NCBI GenBank assembly: GCA_036172665.1
Contig: CM069874.1
Location: forward strand, 25,875,946-25,939,945
Direction: 5' to 3'
Length of the DNA stretch: 64,000 bases
Source: Prosopocoilus inquinatus
Lineage: Eukaryota; Arthropoda; Insecta; Coleoptera; Lucanidae
The translations under genes and the position numbers were made by a program. This document shows positions 25,421 to 38,000 of this stretch, piece by piece. The notes under the pieces were generated by a model. That model did no database searches. It saw only the letters and a program-made list of their open reading frames with translations, and had not been told where the DNA came from. Each line of letters begins with the position of its first letter. Position 1 is the first letter of the stretch.

Positions 25421-26620
25421 TTATTTTCCTTCCAATTCATTTACAGTTCGTAAGAGGTTTTCTAATCTGCTGTTATTGTGCAATTTATTACTTAAATCCT
25501 CTAAGCTCTGGCGTCCTTCAAAAAATGATTTGAGGTTATGAAAGTTGCAGCTTTGCAGGCGATGATCAGTGATCCTGTCCTGACTGAAATTGTAAGTCCT
25601 AATCTTTTCGTTTCTAAAATTGGACTTCACCTGGCTTCTTTTCGTGGATTCGATTTCCGCAAGTTGTTTATGTAATTTGTCCTGGTACAGTTTCGCTCTA
25701 AGCCTCTGCAAGGCAATTTGGCGGTTCTTTATTTGAGAACGATCCACTTGACACTCGACTGCAATTCCAGTAGGAAGATGTATAAGCCTTACAGCACTAT
25801 CTGTTGTATTTACATGTTGGCCTCCCGCTCCCGTTGACCTCTTAGTCTCAATCTTCAAATCTTTTGGCTGAATTTGTATTTGAATTTCAGTAGGTTGTGG
25901 TAGAGCCAAAACTGAGACGGTACTCGTATGTATTCGTCCAGATTTTTCAGTTGCAGGTATACGTTGTACTCTGTGAACTCCAGCTTCATATTTAAAGTAC
26001 CTGTGCACATTCTCTCCATCGATCAAAAGACTTCCATGCCTAATTCCACCCAAGTCTGTCGTAATATATTCTGCGATTTCAGACTGCCAACCTTTAAATT
26101 CAACAAAATTGCAATACATCTCAAATAATTCCTTAGCAAACAGCATCGCTTCTTGTCCTCCTACTCCAGAATTGATTTCCAAAACGATTGAGTTACAATT
26201 ATCCTCGCTGTCGAAATTTAATAATGCTTCTTCAAGTTCATTATCCACATTCTTCAATTTGTCCTCGAATGTACTCTTTTCTTCTTCTGCCAATTTCTTA
26301 ATTTCTTGATTGTCATCTTGCAGTAGTTCATTCAAATTTGTAATTGAATCGATTAAGTTTCTTCTCTCTTCTAATATCTTTATCACGGGCTCTATTTCTT
26401 TGAGGCGTTGCAGTGCGTCTGTTTTGATCTTCAATTCTTCATATTCTTTCTCTAATCTTACCACATAATTATTCAGATTAATTCCGTTAATTTTTATGTC
26501 TTGGTTTGTATTATACCTTCGAACTAAGAGATGGTTGAACTTTACTGATGGATATTTTAGTGATCTGGTATGATTATGATGTAGCCCCATGTTAATTATC
26601 GTTTTTAAGACCGATCCCAT
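25421..26620 (-). CDS. mRF1: Mitochondrial peptide chain release factor 1
   Basis: A single uninterrupted 399-residue frame from an ATG at 26620. It ends mitochondrial translation by recognising stop codons and hydrolysing peptidyl-tRNA. Residues 1-40 are basic and lack acidic residues until the end, as in a mitochondrial presequence. Residues 45-135 form a predicted coiled, charged N-terminal domain. A bacterial RF1-like core follows: SGVGGQEA (151-158), the codon-recognition PAT motif (222-224) within RVQRIPATEKSGRIHTS, and the catalytic GGQ loop at 266-268 (GAGGQHVNTTDSAVRL). PAT is the RF1-type tripeptide associated with UAA/UAG reading. The length is that of normal mitochondrial RF1, and the basic tail (about 325-355) is conserved in style. 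The gene has no introns, unlike its neighbour. Antisense frames inside it are shadows. Confidence 0.95.
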   Translation of the reverse strand: MGSVLKTIINMGLHHNHTRSLKYPSVKFNHLLVRRYNTNQDIKINGINLNNYVVRLEKEYEELKIKTDALQRLKEIEPVIKILEERRNLIDSITNLNELLQDDNQEIKKLAEEEKSTFEDKLKNVDNELEEALLNFDSEDNCNSIVLEINSGVGGQEAMLFAKELFEMYCNFVEFKGWQSEIAEYITTDLGGIRHGSLLIDGENVHRYFKYEAGVHRVQRIPATEKSGRIHTSTVSVLALPQPTEIQIQIQPKDLKIETKRSTGAGGQHVNTTDSAVRLIHLPTGIAVECQVDRSQIKNRQIALQRLRAKLYQDKLHKQLAEIESTKRSQVKSNFRNEKIRTYNFSQDRITDHRLQSCNFHNLKSFFEGRQSLEDLSNKLHNNSRLENLLRTVNELEGK

Positions 26621-26729
26621 TTTATTATACTTAATTAGTTTAGTAAATATTCATTGTTATTTATTTGTTATTTAGAGGTTATAAATTTCATAACCTAAAT
26701 ATCTTCAGTGCTGACATACGTGTGACTAT

Positions 26730-26968
26730 TAGGTCGCGTTCTTTAATTCCACATTTTGTAGACAGTGATTTGAAAAGTTGAAGAAAATTCAATATCTGTT
26801 AGATTATAATCGATTTATGTTTTGTAGGAGTGTAGAACTAAGTTATTACTACATTTCTATACAACATAAATTTATTATAATCCAACAGATATGAATTTTT
26901 CTTCAACTTTTCAAACTACAGTCTACATCCATCACAGCATAATGTTGAATTAAGGAACGCGGCCCTAA
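26730..26968. mobile_element. MITE-like hairpin upstream of mRF1
   Basis: The left end TTAGGTCGCGTTCTTTAATT and the reverse complement of the right end TTAGGGCCGCGTTCCTTAAT match closely, and an inner pair of arms (GTTGAAGAAAATTCAATATC versus GATATGAATTTTTCTTCAAC) continues the palindrome. It lies about 110 bp upstream of the mRF1 start codon, so it may overlap that gene's promoter region. Confidence 0.7.
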
Positions 26969-27460
26969 TGCAAATTTGCTAACTTCAGGGGTGCGTTCAA
27001 AATTGGTTAAGGTCCAGGGGTGCGTTCATAAGCGTTTATAATGTAATGTGGTGTTGTTAAATTATCGGTAATTTATTTTTAATGTTACCTTACCGATAAT
27101 GTTACCGTAATATTACCAATTACAGCTCAAGTGGCGACATTTCGCACCGGAGTTGCTAATTACAGTTTTAATTAAAAATGTGATTTCTACTCTATTTTCT
27201 GATTAATTTGATACCGAATACGCATTACATTTTTGACTTTTGTTAAAAATAAGGTTTACAATGTTTAATATTACGTATTTCTACTAAATAAACTCATGTG
27301 TAAGCGAAAGTCATTTTTGATTATGAAGTATTTATTTCTTGTTTTATTATTTACATTTTATTTTCAAATAATCAAAAACATTCGTTGATCATTTCTTTCA
27401 TTGGTTTACTTGAATTTTGCAAGTGTGCAACTCGAAATTACGTTAATTTGACGACAGAGG

Positions 27461-28120
27461 TAGTGTTGTGAGTCGGTAATATTACCACGTTACCTTACGG
27501 TAAATTTCCAATGTTACCGGTAAGGTAAGGTTCATTTGTTACCGTTAGTTACCAATTGTTAATTCTGTTATGAACATAATGTAATTTCGAGTTGCACACT
27601 TGCAAAATACAAATAAGCCTATGAAACAAATAGTCAAGGAATATTTTTAATTAGTACAGAACGGAATTATATATTTTGTTCGGTTTATTTCGAACGAGGC
27701 GGCAACGATCATGCGTGCGTTCTCGCGTCGCCACAGCGTTTTCCGTTTGCCGCCTCGTTTGTATTTAATCGAACAAAATATATAATTCCGTTCTCTGTTA
27801 ATTAGTTAGGAAAAACGTAAATAGTAAAAGAAAATAAATGCTTCATAACCTAAAATGATTTTTTCTTAGACATAAATTTATTTAGTGGAAATACTTAACA
27901 TTAAAAATTGGAAACCTTATTTTTTAATAAAAGGCAAATATGTAATGAGTATCCGACATCAAATTAAACAGAGAATTGAATAAATATCACATTTTTAATA
28001 AAAGCGTAACTAGTAACTCCGGCGCGAGATGTCGCCACTTGAAAAGCAATCGGTAATGTTACGACAACATTACCGGTAAAGTAACATTAAAAATAAATTA
28101 CCGGTAATTTAACAACACTA
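27461..28120 (+). mobile_element. hAT-like MITE (copy A2) inserted into A1 with 8-bp TSD
   Basis: Begins TAGTGTTGTGAG and ends TTAACAACACTA. It is flanked by perfect 8-bp duplications GACAGAGG (27453-27460 and 28121-28128). An 8-bp duplication with short inverted ends is the signature of hAT transposition (family knowledge). The body is full of GGTAACATT/GGTAATATT words that also pair across the element. It contains a younger nested element at 27655-27797. Confidence 0.8.
27655..27797. mobile_element. Nested 143-bp palindromic MITE with 8-bp TSD
   Basis: The left end ACAGAACGGAATTATATATT then TTGTTCG is the reverse complement of the right end CGAACAAAATATATAATTCC then GTTCT. Perfect 8-bp duplications TTAATTAG flank it (27647-27654 and 27798-27805). 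The unoccupied sequence is preserved in copy B near 28450, confirming an insertion. The centre is G+C-rich (GCGTGCGTTCTCGCGTCGCC). Confidence 0.8.
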
Positions 28121-28275
28121 GACAGAGGTAACAAACGGTAACAAACGGTAAGAAATGAATGTTACCTTACCGGTAACATTGGAAATTTATCGTAAGGTAA
28201 CATGGTAATTTTAGCTATTCACAACACTGTAATGTAACAGAAAAGTAATGGAATCTTCATTACATTATAGTGGAT

Positions 28276-28746
28276 TAGTGTTGTGAGTCGCTAAAATTAC
28301 CTCGTTACCTTATAATAAATTTCCAATGTTACCGCTAAGGTAACATTCATTTATTACCGTTTGCTACCTCTGTCGTCAACATAATGTAATTTCGAGTTAC
28401 ACACTTGCAAAGTTCAAGTAAACCAATAAAAGAAACCGTCAAGGAATATTTTTAATTATTTAGGAAAAACGTAAATACTAAAAAAATGAAATGAATATTT
28501 CATAACCTAAACTGACTGTCGTTTACACATGAATTTATTTTGTGGAAATACATAATATTAAATATTGTAAATCTTATTTTTAACAGAAACCAACAATGTA
28601 ATACGTCTTTGGTATCAAATTAATTAGTTAATTAATTGGTAACTCCGGCGCGAGATGTCGCCACCTGAGCTGTGATTGGTAATATTACGGTAACATTACC
28701 GGTAAGGTAATATTAAAAATAAATTACCGGTAATTTAACAACACTA
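28276..28746 (+). mobile_element. hAT-like MITE (copy B), uninterrupted
   Basis: Begins TAGTGTTGTGAGTCGCTAAA and ends ATTACCGGTAATTTAACAAC then ACTA. It runs parallel to A2 along its whole length but lacks the nested palindrome, so it represents the intact family member (471 bp). No clear 8-bp duplication was seen at its borders. Confidence 0.7.
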
Positions 28747-28749
28747 AAC

Positions 28750-30416
28750 GGATACTCATAGGCTGAGTTGCTCACTGAAGGTTTAAACTACGTTTAACGT
28801 CAACTAGAGTTTTATCCTGAGCACTTCCATTAGTTGCCAGGTCGATATTACATTCAAACTTACTTGTTCTTGCTAATGGAAGTGACGTGTATCTGATCTG
28901 AGGTGAGATTTGTGGCAAAAGGAAAGCACCTATTGTCAAATACTCAAATAGAACTAAATTTACACTTGGATTTCCCTTTTTTTGGATTCGAAGAGTTGAT
29001 GATTCTCGGCCTATTCTCCAATTCCTTTTTCTCACTCTTATATGCACTAAAACATATTAGTTCTTGCTCACATTTCTGCTCTCACTGTGCCCGGAGTATG
29101 AAATGTAGAATGTCAATTTTGAAATTCTAAAAATTTAAATTATTATTATTAATAATAATAAAAAATGAGATAACAATATATTTTATTGAAAATGAAACAT
29201 TTCATGAAATTTTCATAAAATATTAAAAAAAAAATATGTTTACTACTAATTCTCAGATTTAATAACAAACGCTTAATAACTAACAAATAAGCGTTATGGA
29301 ACTATTTTTTCTGGCTACTTAATGTAACATGTAAAGCAGAGTACATGATATTACTAATTAAAAAAATTAAATTAAATTACTGCTTTAGTAACTTTTACAA
29401 ATTTATTAGAAATTAAAATCCATATTGTCTATTGTTAAAACAGTATGCAGCCTTCAAAATCTCGTTAATAAATTAATTTGAGATAAATAAATGTTTATAC
29501 GAACTTTTTTGTTTATATATTCCTTCAGATAACATCTCTAAACTACTACCGTGCAATTACGAAACACTCCGCATAGTGTTATTGTTACGACTTTGGAATC
29601 CGCAAATAATAATCGTCGACTAATTTGAAAAACTTTAATTAAACGCTAGCTTATAACAATAATGACAACACGAATAATAATTTACAACACTTATTTGTTT
29701 GCACTTGTTGCTCGCTAAATTTAAATTACGTTCAATTAATTTACCCGCTTCCAGATACGCACGGAAGCATCCCGAAATCTTCGTGCACTTGTTGGAACAT
29801 TCGATGAAGTATTATACTTTGTAGGTGGTGTGGGTCCTGGAAAACACTGTAACCAATCTGCGAGTACGAAATTTATTAGTTTTCAAACTCACGGCTATAT
29901 TATATATTTTTTAATTTTTTATAACACAATATTATTTATACCTACTTATTTTTTGTTCTTTGAAATTTAGAATTTCTTTGACATTTCACTGTTTTTACTT
30001 AATGTATTCTTTCGGAAATTTCATTGCATTTTCGGTTGAAACATTTCACTTTAAAAATAATAAAATAATGAAATTTTCACGTTTCTTTCAAAGAAATATT
30101 CTTTTGGAAATTCTTAAATTCATAGAATTGATTGTCCTGTTGAAGGGAAACTGTTTGGTCATATCTAATGGCGCTTTCGGTTAGCATGCACTGAGTCACT
30201 TGAGTCATACAGTACATCTGGTTTTAACCTCATGGAATAAAATGAGATGAAAATGTGCTCAGTGCACATAGTACATCCCACTCGAAAACGCTATAATAAA
30301 GAAAGGCACGTTTGAAAATAAAAAAATCAAGTTACAAGGCAATCAAAGTCATATAAAAATTTGTCATTTACACAGCGCATTTTACAAAATAGCAAAGCAA
30401 AGACATACAATAGGAA
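28750..30416. other. Region upstream of HYDIN, no gene seen
   Basis: AT-rich DNA with several short frames that carry no domain. It should contain the HYDIN promoter and any 5' UTR exons, but no motif can be assigned from sequence alone. Confidence 0.4.
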
Positions 30417-32038
30417 ATGGAATTCCGCTTCAAATATCCTTCAAAATCTTTCAAAATAGAATTAATGATGTTTCTACCCTTACTGTTCGATGAAAAACCA
30501 GATGACGGGCAAGTACTAGCAGTAAGTATAAACCATTAATTTAAAATAATGAAGTTCTGAGGCCTTTAAAATTTTTCGAAGGTAACTCCTTCAAATTTTA
30601 TGAATGAAATGATATTAACCACAGAAGAACGCTTAGAGAAGTTGAAGAAGGCCACCAGAAAAGTCAAAATCCGAGATGAGTTAAGCTTGAATACATTCAA
30701 AGCTGTGCCTGACATTATAATTTTTCAAAACTTTGAAGTTGGTGGTATATACGCTGTTCCATTAACGCTCTTAAATACTTATGAGGTAAAACAGTTAAAA
30801 GATGAAGTACAAACTAAAATAAACGCAAAAAATTGCAGGTGTCAAAACCTTTGAAAATTATTTGTGAACCATCTGCAGTATTCAAAATATCACATTCAAC
30901 AGAAACGGTTTGTACTAAAGTAGCTCCCGGCATGGCACATCAATTAAATGTAACCTTCTCAGTAAGTGAGGTGAGGGATCATAATCATAAAATAATTTTT
31001 GCGACTGATGGAGAAATTTTTGAAGTTCCAATTATTGGTATTTTCAGTTGCCTTTTATTTATTGAGTTTATTCATGTAATTTTTACAAGTAGCAATTGCT
31101 CCTAGACCTCTGTTGGATCTACCGGACTTTATAACAGTTCCATCAACTCTTGTAAAAATTCCGTCAGAAAGAACAATACTAGTACGGAATCTAGGAAAAG
31201 TTCCTGCAGTTTTCAGTTTATGCTCTAAGGAACCTTATTCTGTAAGCCCCACCAGAGGCGTTCTAGAGCCTAGTAAATGCATGCAAATAAGTATTTATTT
31301 CAATACAAAAACTGTTGGATGTCATCGAGGTCAAATGATATTCACCTACCAAACTGGAGAGCAATTGACCGTTGGCTTGTATGGCTGCAGTGATGAGGGT
31401 GATATTTATTTGGAAAGGAAAGAATTGCAAATGGCAGATACTTTTATGACACTGAAAAGCCGAGAATTCATTAAACTGGTAAACAAAAGCAATCACATCA
31501 TTCACTTTCAGTTTAAACTCTATAAGAACGAAGCGATTGAGGAAGAAGAAAGTAAGAAGTATTTAGAGGGTTTTGAAATGATCAAGGAAAACGAACAAAG
31601 CAAAGTTTCTGGTCTTGTGGAAACAGATATTGTAGGAAACAGGCAAACTCACGAACATGTTTATGAAAGAATTTACGTTGATGAAATACACGAATATGAA
31701 ACTACTAGTCAGTTTATTTATAAAAATCGTATTTTTGAAATTATTCCCAATGTGAGTACGTTACTTTTGTTATTTAAATAAAAATAGATTCCTTTTATAG
31801 ACGGGCGAAATCTGGCCTAATAACGATATTCAACTTTTGATTACATTTAATCCTACTGAAGCTATATCTTATGAATCAGTGACTTACTTGGAAGTTACTG
31901 GAAGAGAGAACAGAATGCCCTTGAAATTGATGGGATTAGGTGTGGGGCCAATAGTTCAACTAAATGTAGAAGAAATAGAAGCAAACAAAATTTTTCTTTG
32001 TGCAGTGCATCAATATGAAGTTACCGTTCGAAATATAG
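30417..32038 (+). CDS. HYDIN: HYDIN exons 1-5 (N-terminus and first ASH repeats)
   Basis: The ATG at 30417 starts a 35-codon first exon ending before GTAAGT. Exon 2 opens VTPSNFMNEMILTTEERLEK, the hallmark N-terminal segment of HYDIN. Exons 3-5 (residues about 104-468) contain the first ASH/MSP-like repeats, recognisable by VRNLGKVPAVFSL, FNTKTVGCHRGQM and GREN-MPLKLMGLGVGP stretches. Introns 2, 3 and 4 are 53, 55 and 49 bp. Intron phases along the run are 0, 0, 1, 0 and 1, all matching the next exon. Earlier non-coding exons cannot be excluded, and the choice of ATG is supported by correspondence with the usual HYDIN N-terminus. Confidence 0.9.
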
Positions 32039-35000
32039 GTAATTAAATTAGATATACTTACCTATAGTTCTTAGGCGCATTTTATATAAAATCAATTTTG
32101 TCTTATATTACAAGTAAGAAAGAGAAGATGCAAATTTTAACTTCTTATTGCCATTAGGTATTATTTTCTTTTAAAATTAAAATGTTTATATTACATTTCA
32201 ATATTAAAATGAGAATAGGAATTTTAATAATTAGTATTGTTTCTCGTCCGCTGAAATGTATCAAATTTTTGTATTAATTAATGTTCAAATAGTTTTCACA
32301 AACATTGAAATAATTACGTAGGCCTATTTTGTAAGCATTTCATATTTATTGTTAAGCTTGTTACGATTGATATGTAAGAAGCATAACAATTGGTTTCCTA
32401 AAAATCGTATTCTTTTCAATTGATTGTTACGTCTTATTGGTGGGTTTCTGCGGCGTTCCTCCTCAATTATTGTTAAGTATCAATTGAAATGTTGGTGCTT
32501 ACAGAATACACACGTTTGTAATGTTTGAACATTGATTTGAAACAAAATATCAAATTTTTTTTTTATTTTTGGAACAAAACAAAATTAACTCGCGTGTTTT
32601 AAGGTTTAATTAAAAAAATTACATAATGAGCATTTCGCAAATACGGTCATCGACACGAGGCTTAATAGCCGCGTATATTGACCAGCATGATTTATCTACG
32701 TTTGCTTAGTTTGCAGTTCTTTTCGAGCTATGAAACAAATACAAAATGTACATTTAACACAGGGAATTCCATGCTGATAAATGACACCAAGTCACCAATT
32801 GAACTTGTTTGAGGAATGCACAATGAACGATATCTTATATGTACACCGTTGGTTATTTTTCAACGAAATATTTCAAAGTTTGTGAACACTGTCTGATTAG
32901 GAAAGTTCGACATAATTAAACAAGTAAAACAAATAAACATTTTACCTTTTAAAAGTTAAAAGAAAAATTGAGAACATCACAATAACCCAATTAAGAAAGT
33001 TTAAATATTTTTGTTTCGGAAATTGATGAAAATTTCAAATGAGTTAAAAAAACAAACAAAGGCTAAAAGGCGCTAATAAAAGAATTAGGAATAACTCTAA
33101 AAAGCTGTGATTTAGTCATAGAATTAGTCGTAGTTCTTAATAAAAAAAAGTGGCATGTTTAAGGTTTAAGTTTTGCCCTTACATTTAATTTTTATACAAG
33201 TAGGTAACGTGCTTTGAAGAAAGTAAAGAACGAATACTGGAATTTTGCTGTCGATACGATGCATGTTAAAATAAAGAAAGGGCATCGGACCTTCCGAATT
33301 GACTGAATTTAACTGTGTAGCACGTGGCTTTAAATTAAGTTTGAGGGTCGGATCAAAATAAGTATAAAACGAAATTACTTACTCTACTTTAATGAACTGA
33401 GTTAAAATTGAGTTTAGAATTTGAGTAATACACACACAAAATAGAAAAAAATGTAACAATGGATAGTCAAATCGAGCGGGTAGCGGCACACACCCGTTCC
33501 TGAGCGAGAGCACCCTTGCACTACCTCGACTTCCTCGGGTTCCTTTGGGTTCCCGGAATTCTAAGTCCGACATTCCGCTACACACTCCCCCTCTGGCTTC
33601 GTCGACGTCCCGGCACGGAAGCCAGTTGACTCTTAGGAGGTCGTCCTCGTTTTCGTCGAGGGGCAATAGGTTCAACCATCGTAGGATCCGCCTCCAAATG
33701 GAAATGCCGCAGATCGCTGCAATGGAACTTCCCAACTGCTCTTCCTTGGGTATCATCAAGCTCGTATGTCGTCGGGCTCACTCTTCGAGTTATAACATAG
33801 GGTCCATCCCGCTTGGGTGCGAATTTAGTGGTAAACTTGCTAGCGGCATTGCTCAGGGAATGAGTGGTGACCAACACGTAGTCTCCGGGCTTGAAATTCT
33901 CAGGAGCCGTCCTTGTGGAGTCCGCAAATACTTTCCGACGATCTTGCTGGAGCTCCATCGTTTCCTTGGCCGTTTTGAGCACGCGTGCGAAATCCCGTAA
34001 ATATGGACTGACTTCCGGCACAAAATTGTCGGAATCGACAATGCTTCGGAGATCACGATTTACATCGTCGGGTGTTCTGAGTTCTCTTGCGAATGTCAGA
34101 AATGCCGGGGTGTGTCCTGTTGACTCGCACGTGGCAGTATTGATAGCAAACCTTACTGCAGCTAAGTGTTCGTCCCATTTGTGATGTTCTTTCTGGACGA
34201 GGATCGCGAGTTGAGTTTTTATATCTCGGTGTTTCCTCTCTACCGGGTTACTTGCCGGATGGTATAAAGGGATCAACGCCTGGTGCATGTTTAGGCAATA
34301 TGTAACTTGTTGCATGACGGCGCTCACGAATTCGGACCCATTGTCGCTGATAACCTTCCTCGGCGTACCATATCGCATGCAAATTTCCTCGATTAAGATT
34401 TTGGCACAACTTTCCCCCGAAGCGATTCGTAGGGGAAATAGTTCTACCCATTTGGAAGAGGTATCTTCAATGGTCAGCACCCATCTATGCTCGTTAGGTG
34501 TTTCCGGTAATGGCCCGAATAAGTCCATGGCTATGACTTCGAACCTTCTTGTCGCCGCAGGAGTCTGGAGAAATCCAGCGGGTTTTAAGTTATTTATTTT
34601 GAAACGTTGGCAGTCCGTACAATTTCGGACATACTCCGTGATATACTTGCGCATGCCGGTAAAGTAATATCTCGCTGCGATCTTCCGCAGAGTCCTCTCG
34701 ACTCCGTAGTGTCCGGCGGAAGGAGCATCGTGGTATTCTTGCAACACCTTCTGTCGTTCTTGAACAGGCGTTACCAGCCGTGGCTCTTCCGTCTCATCGT
34801 CCTGATCATAATGGTATAGTACACCTCTGGACATCACGTATCCTCGCTCTGCCCACCTCACACTGTCTAAATCATCGCAATTCTCAAAAGTATCGATGAT
34901 TTTCTTTAGATCAGGGTCGGCTAGTTGTGCTGTGCGAATTTCCGCCGCCGATCTCGTTGGTAATTCTACACTAACACTTTGCATCGTTGTAAAGGACGAG

Positions 35001-38000
35001 TCATTGCTGTCTGTCGTTGGTCGAGATAACGCATCAGCGATCACATTTGCCTTCCCGGGTGTGTACGAGATGGATAGTCGATACGACTGTAATCGAAGTG
35101 CCCACCTCGCTAACCGTCCGCTCGGAGACTTCATGGAGAACAGCCACTTTAAGGGTTGGTGATCGGTGATTACATGTATATCGCTGCCTTCGATGTAGCT
35201 TCTAAACTTTTCCACCGCCCAAACTACCGCCAAGGCCTCTCTTTCCGTGGTGGAATAGTTCCTTTCAGCTGGCACGAGTAGTCTACTGGCATACTCGATC
35301 GGTTTTTCTTCGGTGCCCTCCCCCTGCAATAATACAGCGCCTAGGGCGTACCCGCTGGCGTCCGTGCGCAGGGTGTATGGCTTCGAGGGATCGGCCTGTT
35401 GTAAAACTGGAGCCTGCGTCAAAATTTGTTTAAGTGATACAAACGCGGTATGTTCGTCGTCACCCCATTCCCAGTTTGCTGTTTTCTTCGTTAAGGCTGA
35501 CAGTGGTCTGGCGATTTCGGAAAAGTTCGGCACGAATCGCCGATACCAAGAGCACATCTGGTAAAAGCGCAAAACCTCCTTGACGTTTCGAGGTGCCGGA
35601 ATATCTAGAATTGCGCGAATCTTTTCGGCATCGACGTGTATACCTTCGCCGGATAAGATATGTCCTAAATATTTTACCGACTTTCGCGAAAACACACACT
35701 TGTCTCTATTTGCGCGCAATTTAAAAAGTACTAGACGCTCAAAAACCGCACTCAAGTCTCGTAAGTGTTCGTCAAATGTGCTCGATATCACTATAATATC
35801 GTCCATGTACGCGGCCACGGTACGATCACCTAATCCCGCACGGAAACGGTCCATTAGTCGTTGGAAGGTCATTGGGGCGTTTGTGAGTCCGAAAGGCATT
35901 CTTATAAATCGGTACGTACCGAACGGACACACAAAACACGTTTTATCGCGGTCTTGTTCGCGTACTCGCACTTGCCAATACCCGGATTGTAAGTCGATTG
36001 TCGTAATGTAGTTCATTGGTTTTTCCGCATGCAACAAATCGTCCATACGCGGCATTGGATAGCTGTCCTTAATAGTAACTTCATTCAAACGTCGGAAATC
36101 GACGCAGACACGTACTGCACCATTTTTTTTTGGCACCATTATTAACGGTGCTGCCCACGGTGACTCGCATTCCTCGATAATATTATCTTCTAACATCTGG
36201 TCCAGTTCCTGCTTCAGGATAGCTTTGTTTTTGGCATTCATGCGGTATGGGGCCACAGCGATAGGGTTATGCGTTCCCGTATCGATAGCATGTTCCGCGA
36301 AGGGTGTTGGTTCTCCCCCTAGCTGGAAAATGTCTGAGTGTTTTACTAAGAGTTGCTCCACTTGCGTCCTTTCTTCTAGTGTCAAGTCCTGTCCTTCGTC
36401 TGGGCGAAGTCGTGCTGCACTTGTTATACCTTGTAAGACTACTACTTCGGTGGACTTAAGCGGAATGTCTTCTGCAAATTCATACGTGGTTTCGGGTTCA
36501 TCTGCGAAACTCCAGGTATATTGCCCGTGGTTGAGGATTATTCCTGCTTTTTGCAAAAAATCAATTCCAAGAAGTGTTCGATTATGTTGCAATTTGGGTA
36601 GGATGATTAATTTTATTGGTATGATTCGCGTTTTCATTTCGATTTCAACATTCGCAATTAAAACTTCCTCATTTCTGGGTTCTCCGTCAGCGTACGCAAT
36701 ACTCATTTCTGTACTTGTGAACGGATATTGTTTTTGTACCAAGAAATCATAGACCTGACGTCCCGCAAGGCTGGCTTGCGCACCCGAATCGGCGAAAGCA
36801 ATAGCGTCCCTTCCTAACAGTTTGAACGGCAATAGGGGTCGACAACCGGATTCTTCACCGGGCGTCACTTGCATCACATTTGCGTAGTTTAAAGGTACAG
36901 GTGCATTCTCGTTCCGTTGTGTCGACGATTGAGTTGACCGGCCCGGGTTACAAGTAGTACAGTTTGCTCGTATTTTCCCGGGAGCGCCACATCCGCAGCA
37001 CCTTACTTGCGTTGGAAAGTTTGCGTTTCCCGTTTTCGTAGAATTTTCATTCGGTTTATCGTGTTTCAGTTTCGAACGACAGTCATCGATAGTATGGCCG
37101 AAATTTCGGCAGTAATTACAACGCGGACATTGTTTCGTTTGTGTTTCGGGTTGCTTCTGTTTGACTGTTATCTTTTGCGTTTTCGTCTCGAGTAGTTGCT
37201 GTTCCGTTTCACGCGCGGATTTTAATAAATCTTCGAATGTCTGCGCGTCGTCCCGTTTAACTCCTTTCCTAATTCGGCGATTCAGCAGGCCATAAATCAT
37301 ATCGATTTGGATATCAATCGTGGGTGGATTTTTTAAACGCGACAGTAATGCTCGAGCTTTACTTACGAATATATCCGTGGACGTATTTTCGTCCTGTTCG
37401 TGCGCGAATAGTTCGCGGTATATTTTGTACGCTGGCTTGTCAGGACCGTAAGAATTTTTCAAGGCGTCTAACGCGGATTTCCAGTCCATTATACCTGACT
37501 TCACGCCCTGCCAAAAAGTGGCTGCAGGGCCGGTTAGTAACATAGATAACCCTCGAATCGCATTTTCCTCCGAGATACCGACGTAATCTTTATATGTATT
37601 GATAGCGTCGATGAAAGCTTCTACGTTATCATCTGCTGACCCCGAGAAACGAGACGCGCATTTTGCGAAATTACCGAAGGTCGTTTGCGTTTGCGTCGGT
37701 GGCCCTTCGGTGGGCGTTTTTACGTTTACTTGCAGTTGTTGCAGTTGTTGAGTTACTTGGGCCTGGACTCCCGCTAACAACTGTTGCAACTGATCCGTGG
37801 TCATTTGTATTATCGCTGAACCGTCATTCATGTTTTCGCCCGTAGTAAATTGATTTGCTGTTGATTTTTTTTGAATTCTTTCGCTACGGCGAACTTGTTT
37901 CGGCATTCACGACGATCAACGATCAAAACGCGCCACTCATATTTCGAAAAAATAACACGTGCTAAATTCTGAGTGCGTAACGAAGACACAATAAATGTTC

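Larger units (their letters stand above)
27049..28229 (-). mobile_element. Outer hAT-like MITE (copy A1), split by a later insertion
   Basis: Left end TGGTGTTGTTAAATTATCGG and right end ...AGCTATTCACAACACTG correspond to the two ends of the family copy at 28276-28746, read in reverse orientation. The element is interrupted at GACAGAGG by copy A2, after which it resumes (TAACAAACGGTAACAAACGG). The right flank TAATGTAA also occurs just before the left end, a likely 8-bp target duplication with a 2-base irregularity. It has no coding capacity. Confidence 0.6.

Noticed and set aside
25928..26309. Plus-strand frames inside mRF1
   Set aside because: Antisense shadows of a conserved coding sequence.
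33545..37845. Plus-strand frames up to 175 codons within the gypsy element
   Set aside because: Antisense shadows of the gag-pol frame.
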